A DNA stretch of 64,000 nucleotides from Candidatus Avimonas caecicola (GTDB lineage Bacteria > Bacillota > Clostridia > Oscillospirales > Acutalibacteraceae), in the NCBI GenBank assembly GCA_904419875.1, contig CAJFTG010000003.1, forward strand, positions 1-64,000, given 5' to 3'. Below the pieces are notes generated by a model. It ran no database searches and was not told the origin of the DNA. It saw only the letters and a program-made list of their open reading frames with translations. Made by a program: the position numbers and the translations under genes. Positions within the stretch are counted from its first letter, which is position 1; each line of letters opens with the position of its first letter. This document shows positions 25,165 to 33,900 of this stretch, piece after piece.

Positions 25165-26460
25165 TTATTCGGCCGGCTTCTCCGCCGGGAAAACCACCGA
25201 CAGGGCCGCCTGCGGGCGCTGCAGGTTTTCCCGCAGCATCCGCTCTACCGCGCGGGGGGAGAGGGCGGCGGCCGCGTCCACCAGGGCGAAGGGCTCCCGG
25301 CCGTAAAATACGTCGCCGATCAGGATGTCGCCGCAGCTTTCCACGCTGTTGAGGGCGGCGACCAGCCGCCCGTACAGGGCGTTGCGGGCCGCCTCAAAGT
25401 CGGCGGGGGAGATTCCCTCCCGCCGCAGCCGTTCGATTTCGGCGTGGACGGCTTCGGCCACGGCGTCCGGGTCGGCGGATTCCCCGCCGAACAGCCAGGC
25501 CGCATAGCCGGGCCCTTCGAAATATTCCGCCCCAAAGGAGGGGTTGATCAGCCCTTGCTCCATCAGCCGGGCATATAGGGGGGATGCCTGCCCCGCGAGG
25601 ATTTCCAGCAGCACGTCCGCCGCGGCCAGCTCCTCCGCCGTCCGGCAGCGCCCGTCCGGCAGATGGTCCTTGAAGCCGAGGTAAAACAGCGGAGAGGCGA
25701 CCGGCATCCGGCATTCCACCCTCGCCTGAGCGGCCTCGGCCGGCTCGTCGGCCACGGCGCGTTCTACCCGCCGCCCGTCCGCCGGCTTCAGCAGCCGGTC
25801 GGCCGCGGCGAGCACCTCCTCCGGCGTGACGCCGCCCGAAACGGCGAGCGCCATGTTGTTGAGATTATAGAAGGCGCGGTAGCAGCCGTACAGCAGCTCC
25901 GGCGTGATCTGAGCGATCGATTCCACCGTGCCGGCGATATCGATGCGCACCGGATGGTTTTTATACAGCGCCCCGAGCAGGTTGAACAGCACCCGGCGGC
26001 CGGGGTTGTCCTCGCACATCCGGATCTCCTGGCCGATGATCCCCTGCTCCTTGCGCACGGTTTCCTCGGTGAAATAGGGGTGCTGCACAAAGTCCAGCAG
26101 GATTTCCAGGGATTCCGAAAACCGTTCGGTGCAGGAGAACAAATAAGCGGTGCGGTCGAAGCTGGTGAACGCGTTGGCGGAAGCGCCGGTTTTGGCGTAC
26201 CGCGAGAAGGCGTCGCCGTCCTCGCTTTCAAACAGCTTGTGCTCCAGGTAATGGGCGATGCCGGCGGGCACCACGGTCTCTTGAGCGCCGCCGTCCGTGC
26301 GGAAGGCGGTGTCGATCGACCCGTAGCGGGCGGCGAACACCGCATAGCTTGAACGGTAGCCCGGCTTCGGATTGACCAGGATGGTCAGCCCGGAGGGATG
26401 GCGGAGGCGGAAAACCTGTTCGCCGGTCCGCTGCCCGCAGATCTCTTCCCATGCGGCCAT
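25165..26460 (-). CDS. ymfH: M16 zinc peptidase YmfH-like (active subunit)
   Basis: A 431-residue M16 metalloprotease. The inverted zinc motif HYLEH (70-74) is intact, and the further Glu ligand lies in EIRMCEDNPGRR. It pairs with the adjacent inactive homologue, as YmfF/YmfH do. That pair has been linked in Firmicutes to EF-P modification and to peptide processing. Its ribosome site GGAGG lies within the end of the upstream gene, and the gap between the two genes is one base. Confidence 0.88.
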   Translation of the reverse strand: MAAWEEICGQRTGEQVFRLRHPSGLTILVNPKPGYRSSYAVFAARYGSIDTAFRTDGGAQETVVPAGIAHYLEHKLFESEDGDAFSRYAKTGASANAFTSFDRTAYLFSCTERFSESLEILLDFVQHPYFTEETVRKEQGIIGQEIRMCEDNPGRRVLFNLLGALYKNHPVRIDIAGTVESIAQITPELLYGCYRAFYNLNNMALAVSGGVTPEEVLAAADRLLKPADGRRVERAVADEPAEAAQARVECRMPVASPLFYLGFKDHLPDGRCRTAEELAAADVLLEILAGQASPLYARLMEQGLINPSFGAEYFEGPGYAAWLFGGESADPDAVAEAVHAEIERLRREGISPADFEAARNALYGRLVAALNSVESCGDILIGDVFYGREPFALVDAAAALSPRAVERMLRENLQRPQAALSVVFPAEKPAE

Positions 26461-26461
26461 A

Positions 26462-27739
26462 TCACTGCGCCTCCTTTCCGGCGAGGAGATACGCCGCGCC
26501 GAGGGTTACGCCCTGCGCGGCGGCGGCCACCTGCTCCCGGGTGACGGCCCCGATGGCCTCGGCGGCCTCCTCCGGCGTGGAGAGGGCGGGGGCGAGGCTC
26601 TGCCCCAGATACCACGAGGCGGCCGCCGCCTGCCGGTCCCCGACGGAACGGAACTGGTTGACGACGCTCCGCCGGGCGGATTCCAGATCCTCGTCGGTGA
26701 AATCGCCGGCGCGCACCGCGTCGAGCTGGCGGAGGATTTCCTCCTTTGCACGGTCCGCGCTGCGTTCCTCCACGCCGGAATCGATGAGCAGCACGCCCTT
26801 AAGCCGGTCGTAGCCCGACTGGCAGTAATAGCACAGGCTGAGCTTTTCCCGCACGTTGCGGAACAGCAGGGAATGCGGCGTTCCGCCGAGCAGGGCGTTC
26901 ATCAGCCGCATGGCCGGCACGCCCTCGTCCGGCTCGGCCGTGCCGGCCCGCAGGCCGAGCACCAGCTTGGCCTGGCCCACATCCATCCGTTCGACCCGCT
27001 CCCGCACGGCGTCGGCGCGGCGGACAACCTGTGTTTCGCAGGAGGCGGGAACCCGTTCGCCCAGGGTGGAGAGCCCGGCCCGGAACGCCTCTCCCGCCTG
27101 GGAGAGGGGAGCGCCGCCCTGCACGATCAGGCGGATCTGTGCGGCGGACAGGGCCCGCTTCCACGCGGCGGTGACCGAGGAGGGCGTGAGCGCCCGCACC
27201 TCGTCGACCGTACCGAAGCGGTCCACGGCGTAAGGCTCCCCTTCACAGAGCAGGCTTTCGCACCGGTGGCGGGCGTACAGGCGTTTCTCGTTGATTTCGG
27301 ATTCAATCTGTTCGATCAGGCAGCGCTTTTCCACGTCGAGGGCGCCGTCGGGGAAGACCCCGTTTTCCAGCGCCGGGCGGAACAGCATCCCGCTCAGCAG
27401 CGCGGCGCAGGCGGCGGCTACCTCCTCCCCGTGCAGGGCAAAGCGGTCGTCGATGGAAACCGCGTGCAGCACCAGCGCCTGGCATTCGCCCAGCCGGGTG
27501 ACCTCGGCGGTGATACGGGCGCCGTACAGCTCGTTCAGCCGCCGCTTCAGGGCGGTGAAATCGGGATACGCCTCGCAGCTGCGGCGCAGCAGGTAGGGCA
27601 GGATGGCGTATTCGCCGGCGGTTTCCTCCGCCAGCGGGAGGAGGAGGGCGGCGGTCAGCCGCGCGGTTTTGAACCGGCCGTCGGTCAGGGTGAGCAGGCC
27701 GGCGCCCCGGGACAGGGGCTGAAAAGATGGATGCGGCAA
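26462..27739 (-). CDS. ymfF: M16-like YmfF (non-catalytic subunit), TTG start
   Basis: A 425-residue M16-fold protein lacking HxxEH, so it is the non-catalytic partner of YmfH. It keeps the C-terminal M16 features (LMNALLGGTPHSLLFRNVREK, YYCQSGYDR, and GVLLIDSGVE). The start is assigned to a TTG at 27739 because AAGGAG (27752-27747) lies seven bases upstream. An ATG 78 bases further up has no ribosome site and lies in the promoter leader. First gene of the ymfF-ymfH pair. Confidence 0.85.
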   Translation of the reverse strand: MPHPSFQPLSRGAGLLTLTDGRFKTARLTAALLLPLAEETAGEYAILPYLLRRSCEAYPDFTALKRRLNELYGARITAEVTRLGECQALVLHAVSIDDRFALHGEEVAAACAALLSGMLFRPALENGVFPDGALDVEKRCLIEQIESEINEKRLYARHRCESLLCEGEPYAVDRFGTVDEVRALTPSSVTAAWKRALSAAQIRLIVQGGAPLSQAGEAFRAGLSTLGERVPASCETQVVRRADAVRERVERMDVGQAKLVLGLRAGTAEPDEGVPAMRLMNALLGGTPHSLLFRNVREKLSLCYYCQSGYDRLKGVLLIDSGVEERSADRAKEEILRQLDAVRAGDFTDEDLESARRSVVNQFRSVGDRQAAAASWYLGQSLAPALSTPEEAAEAIGAVTREQVAAAAQGVTLGAAYLLAGKEAQ

Positions 27740-27746
27740 AGAATCA

Positions 27747-27752
27747 CTCCTT
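27747..27752 (-). promoter_or_regulatory. ribosome binding site that fixes the ymfF TTG start
   Basis: AAGGAG on the minus strand, spacing 7 to the TTG. It decides in favour of a rare start codon. Confidence 0.8.
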
Positions 27753-27819
27753 TTTGCCGGATTCGCCGTCCGGCCGCCGCGCCTGGCGCGGGGAGGGAGC
27801 CGGACAATTGCTATCAATC

Positions 27820-27847
27820 AGTATACCAAATACGAGGGGGATTGAAA
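27820..27847 (-). promoter_or_regulatory. promoter of ymfF-ymfH
   Basis: On the minus strand: TTTCAA (27847-27842), 16-base spacer, TATACT (27825-27820) with an extended TG (TTGGTATACT). About 80 bases upstream of the TTG start. Confidence 0.6.
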
Positions 27848-27998
27848 AGCGGCAAAACGCAAAGTTTCGGTGAAAAATCGGTGAAAACGCCGGGGCCGCC
27901 GCGCCGTCGTCCCCGGCGTCCGGAAGGCCGGCGCCGTTCCGCCCCGCGCAGCGCGGTCTGCATAGGGGCGGTCCGCGGCCGGCCGGATGGGGGCGGCC

Positions 27999-30900
27999 CT
28001 ATTCCGAGGGAATGTGCAGCTCCACCGCATGGGCCGCGCCGTCGAGCGGGATGCGCTGCGCATCCCGCCCGTCCACCGTGAGCCGGGCCTTTCCTCGCCG
28101 CACCCGGATGGACAGGGCGGAGCCGCCCAGGGTCAGCGCCGCCTCGTATCCCTCCCATTTCCCGGGCAGGCGGGGGGAAAGCTCCAGCCACTCCCCGTGG
28201 GGGCGGATGCCCAGCAGATGGCGGAGCACCGCCGTGTAATACCATCCGGCCGAGCCGGTATATTGGGTCCAGCCCGCCCGGCCGGGGCATTCCACGTTGG
28301 CGTACACGTCCCCCGCGAGGGCGTAGGGCTCGCCCCGGTATTGCTCCCCCAGGCCGTCGGCGTATTTCTGCACGGTGTTGAGCAGGCGGAGCAGCTCCGC
28401 CCCCTCGTCGGCCCGCCCGACCTCCAGCAGGGCGATGGCCAGCCAGACCGCCGCGTGGGTGTATTGCCCGCCGTTTTCCCGCACGCCGGGGGGATAGGCG
28501 GTGATATATCCCACCGGCCGGCTTTCCTCTGTCCTGTCGAACGGCGGGGTGAACAGACGGATAACGCCGTGCTCCCGGTCGACCAGGCGGTTCAGGGCGG
28601 TGTCCAGCGCCGTGTTGACCCGCGCCGGGTCCAGTCCGCAAAACACCGCGAAGCTCTGGGTCAGGCTGTCCACCGCGCAGGCGTCCGCTCCCGCCGCGCC
28701 CAGGGGGGAGCCATCATCGAAGTAGGCGCGCAGGTAGCGGTCGGCGGCGTAGCAGTCCTCCAGCGCGGCGCGGTAATCCGCCGCCTGCCGGCGGAAGGCG
28801 GCCGCCCGCGCGGCGTCCCCGCGCCGCTCGCACAGCGGGGCAAAGCGTTCCAGCGCCAGCACCAGGAACATTCCCAGCCAGACGCTTTCCCCCTTCCCCT
28901 CGGCGCCCAGCCGGCTGAAGCCGTCGTTCCAATCCCCGTCGCCGATCAGCGGGAGCCCGTGCGCTCCGCGGGTCGCCGCCCGCTCCAGCGCCCGCACGCA
29001 GTGGAGGTAAAGCGGATCGGCGTAGTCGGTGCAGGCCGGTTCGCCGTACCGGTCGCGTTCCTCGGGATTCAGTTCCGGGGCGGTCAGCCAGCGGGTCTTT
29101 ACGTCCAGGATCCCCGTGTCGCCGGTAAAGTCGATATACGCCGCGGCGGCGAAGGGGAGCCACGCCAGGTCGTCCGAGCAGCGGGTGCGTACCCCGCGCA
29201 GGCTGCCCGGCAGCCGGTGCCACCAGTGGAGCACGTCCCCCTCTTCAAACTGGACGGCGGCGCACCGTATCAGCTGGCGGCGGGTGACGGCGGGGTTGAA
29301 CCAAAGGGCGGCCAGCGAATCCTGCAGCTGGTCCCGGAAGCCCCAGGCCCCGCCGCATTGGTAAAACCCGGTGCGGGCATAAAGCCGGCAATAAAGCACC
29401 TGCCGGGGGATCCAGTCCCCGGCCAGCACATTGAGCGCCGGATCGGGGGTGTGCAGCCGGGGCAGCGGGAGCCCGGACGGCGGGGCTTTCAGGGCCAGGG
29501 CCGGCAGCTTTTCGGCCGCTTTTCGGGCGGTCTCCGGGTTCCTGCCCGCCGCATAGCCGAGCACGAAGGTGATCTTTTCCCGCCGGCGGGGCGGGAGCCG
29601 GCGGCGCACGATGACTGCCGCACAGGGGTCGGGCAGGGGGGAAAGGGTGCCGGCGCCCCAGCTCCCGGACAGGAACCCGCCCCGGTCGCAGTCGCAGCCG
29701 TCCGCGCCGCCCTCAGCGGTGAGCACCATGGTCCCCCGGACGGCGGCGAAGGGGTTATGCAGCATCAGCGCACCGTTTTCCCAGCGGGCGGCGGTGTGCC
29801 GCGCGTTCGCCCGGTTCACGCCGAGCACCGGTTCGGTATAATAGGCGGCCTGCATTTCGGCCTCCTCCTTTCCTTTGTTTTCCAGCGCCAGTTCCACGGT
29901 CTTCCAGGGGCCGCGCGCCGGGACCCTTACGGTCACGGTGCTCTCCAGCACGATCCCGCCGGGGAATTCCAGCCGCCCGCCGTACCGGGCGAAGCCGTCC
30001 CCGAAGAGGGGGGCGGCGCCCCACACCGCATCCCGAATCTGCCCGCCGGCACGCACAAGGAGCCGTTCCCCCCCATTGTCGGAGGCGGTGTCGTTTTCCC
30101 AGGGGGTGAGCTTGTTTTCCCGTGCGTTGACCGCCCAGGTGAAGCCGAGGGATACGTCCGACACCAGGGCGCCGAAGGCGGGATTGGAGAGCACATGGCA
30201 CCAGGGCAGGCGGGGCTTTTCCCTTATGCGGAACCGCCCGTTGCGGAATTCCCCGGCGGGGAGGGGGAAGGGCGGGGAAACCGTCCCTCTCCCCGCCGCG
30301 TCCTCCGCCGGGGCAAGGGGCGCGGCGGGCAGGACGGGGGCGGGACGGTATTCGGCCGGAGGCGGCCCCGCCCGCTGGAGGTCCCGCGCGCCGTTGTGGC
30401 GGCAGACGGCGGCGAGCAGGGCGAGCGCCCCCTCGCCGTGGGTGAGCAGGTTGATCAGATGCACCCCGCCCCGCGCGCCGAGGGCGTCCTCCTCCCCGGC
30501 ATTCTGCGCCGCGGCCCGCAGTGCGTCCAGCACCGGCGCGTCGTATTCACCCCCCTCCCGGTAGGCGATGCACAGCTCGGTTTCCACCCCGCCGAGCCGC
30601 AGCGACCGGTGCAGCCGCATATACGGCTCGGCGCGGGAGGCGTCGGCCGCGTTGTGAATTTCGATGAGGATAATGGGGTAATCTCCCGACACGCCGAGCG
30701 CCCAGAGTGCCTCCTGCCCGCCGGCGTTTTCCCGCGCGGCGGAAGCCCAGTCCCGGTCCATCCGGGGCGGGTAAAACAGGTCGGGAAGGATCTGGGCGGC
30801 GAGCTGCGCCTCCACCCCGCCGAAGGGGGAGGGAGCGGCCCGGTCGGAGGAGAGCAGGCCCTCCCGCCGCGCTTCAATCAGCCGGTTGGCGGCCTCGGCT

Positions 30901-33900
30901 TTGGTGGGGGCGGCGGTGAGGAGGAGGGTAACCGAGCGCTGCCCGCGGGGCGGCAGCTCCACCGAAACCCGCAGGGCGAGCGCGCTGTCCGGCACGCCCG
31001 AGCCTCCGTTGGAAAAGGGCTGCACCATCGCCCCCGGCAGGGAGGCGACGCCCTGGGGACGGTACAGCAGCGCTTCGCGGGAGGGCTCGTATTCAAAGCC
31101 CTCCCCGTCCAGAAAGCCGGCCGCCAGGCAGACCGGCGCCTCCCCCGGCCGCTCGCGGCGGGTGACGAACAGCGCGCCGGCCGCTTCGTCCTTATGCACG
31201 GACAGGAACAGCCGGGAGAAGGCGGGATGGGCCTGTGCGTCCGCCCGGCGGGCGAGGCTCGGCTCAAGATAAAACAGAAGGGTCGCCCGACGTTTGTGGG
31301 CGGTATGGTTTTTCAGCACCGCCTGCCGCTGCTCACAGGGCAGGCGGGGATGCACCATCGCCCGCACCCCTGCCTCCAGCCCGCCGGCGGAGGCGGTAAA
31401 AATCGCCGCCCCGGGCGCGAAGGTGACGTGCCGGACCGGCTCGTTTTCCCTTCCGCCGGCCAGATAATCCGGCGCGGCGGCAACGGAGAAGGGGCCCTGC
31501 CCGTCGTCCACCAGAACAAAAATCCCCTGGGGGGCGCGGAGCAGGTCTTCACTCACCCGATGGATGTCCAGCCCGTGGGAGGAGGAAAATCCCGCGCCGG
31601 TATCCGAGACCGCCAGCTGCCATTCTGCGCCGGAAAGCAGGTGCATCCGCGGGGTGCGGGGATTGGGGTGGGGGATTTCCACGCTTTCGGCGGGTTCCCG
31701 GCCGGGAAGGACCGGGGCGCGGCCCTCCCGGACCGGGTCGTACACCGCCCCGGCGTCGGGCGCCCGTTCGTACAGCAGCTCCTCGGCCCGCGCCATATCC
31801 GGGTCGCGCAGAAAACGGCGGACAAAAATGTCGTCCATCGCGGCGTTCGCGCAGGCGATCAGGCTCATCCCCACGTGGTGGGCCATATAGCTGCGCACCA
31901 CCGAATAGCCGCCCCGCGCCGCGCGGGAGGGCGTGAAGTCGGCCGCCTCGTAAAACCCGCAGCCGCCGGTCAGCCCCAGCCGTTCCAGGCGGGAAAGGTT
32001 GCGCAGCGCGGCATCCGGGTCGGTGGTCAGCGCCAGGAAGGAGGAATAGGGGGAGACCACCAGCTCCCCGCCCAGCCCCCGCTTGAGGGCAAGCCGGGGC
32101 ACGCCGTGCGCCTTGTATTGATAATTCAGGCTGCCGTCGAAGGCGTAAAAGCCGCTTTCCGAAATTCCCCAGGGGATGTCCCGCGGCGCATCCCGCCGCG
32201 CTTTGGCCTGGGAGCCGTTCCACGGCACGCTCCGGGTTCTCTTCCGCTGGCAGTGCAGGCAGAAGCGGAGGGCCTCATAGCTCATCGTCCCCTCCAGGGC
32301 GGGAAGGAGCAGGCGGGGCATGAAGAACTCGAACATCGTCCCCGACCAGGAAACCGGGCCGACCGAGCTGCCCGACCGGGCGAGGGTGCGGCCCAGCGCG
32401 CCCCAGTGCTTTTTCGGAATCTGCCGGACGGCGACGGCGTAATACCCGGTCATCCGGCTTTCGCTCATCAGCAGGTCGTAGTAGGAGGGGCTGCGCGCGC
32501 CGGTGTCCGGATCCAGGCCGATGTGGAAGAGGGCCCGCCTCTCGTTGTACAGCGGGGTGAGGTCCAGCCCCTCCTGAAGGCGGCGGGCGGTGGCGGCGGC
32601 GGCCTCCGCCCGCGCGCCCCGCAGCTCGGCCAGCGCCTGCCGCAGGGCGACCAGGCAGCACACGAAGTTGCCGCTGTCCACCGTGGACACGTAGCGGGGC
32701 GACAGGGGCCGCAGGGTGCGGGTATCGTACCAGTTGTAGGGGTTGCCCTTCCATTTCTCCAGCTTTTCCACCGTGGCGAGGGTCCGCTCCGCCCTTTCCA
32801 GCATCCCCTCGTCGTCGATCAGCCCGAAATCGTGCGCGGCGGCGATGCACAGCAGGTACAGCCCGATATTGGTGGGGGAGGTGCGGTGGGCGACCCGCCA
32901 GACCGGCGATTCCTGCAGGTTGTCCGGTGGCAGGTAATGGTCGGCGGCGGTGCAGCGCTCCTCATAATACCGCCACATGGCGGCAGCGTAGGCGCCGACA
33001 CGCTCCTTCTGCCCGCCGGTCAGAGGCTTCGCGTTCCCGTCCGGCGAGGAGCGGGCGGAAAGCACCGACAGGGGGAGGAGGAAAAGGAAGAACAGGCCGC
33101 CCAGCCTGGCAAAACCCCGGCCGAAAACCAGCAGGAAGAGGGCGGCCGGCAGGGTGGGCCAGAACCGGCGGAGGCTCTCCCGCCAGCCGGAACGCCGCTT
33201 TTCCGCCTGGGCGGCGGTGGTCCACTCCAGCATCCGACGGCGGGTGAACAGGCGCGCAGCCGCCCGTCCGGCGGCGTCCAGCGCCGAGAAGGCGGAGGCG
33301 GGGAGCATGACCAGGGTGTACCACGCCTGGGTCAGGGCGCCCATCGCCCGCGGGAGGACGCGGGAATAATACCGCCCGCCCAGCGTCAGCCAGCCGCCGT
33401 GCACCAGGGCGAGGAGGGCGGCCAGCAGGTTCCCCGCGACCGGGGCCAGCAGGCCGGCCAGGGCGAGGAGCTGCCCCTCCCGCCCCCCGAAGAGGGGGGA
33501 CAGCAGCAGGCAGAGCAGGCAGGCGGCCGGCGTGACCGACCGGCGCAGGTTGTCCAGCAGCTTCCATTTGTCCAGCCGGGTGAGGGGAAGAAGCCGGTTC
33601 CACAGAAACGGCGCGTTCTGCCAGTCTCCCCGGATCCAGCGGTGCAGGCGGTCCAGCCATCCGCCCATGGAGGAGGGGCACCCGTCGGCCATCGCCACGT
33701 CGGACACCAGCCCGGCGTTGAGCAGGCTTCCCTCCAGGATGTCGTGGCTGAGCACCTGCTCGGGCGGCAGCTCCGGTTCGGCCGCTGCGGCAAAGGCTTC
33801 GATGTCGATCAAGCCCTTGCCGGCGAAGATGCCGGCGGAAAAGCAGTCCATATACAGGTCCCCCGCCGGCGCGTCGTAGGGGGTGATCCCGCCGATACCG

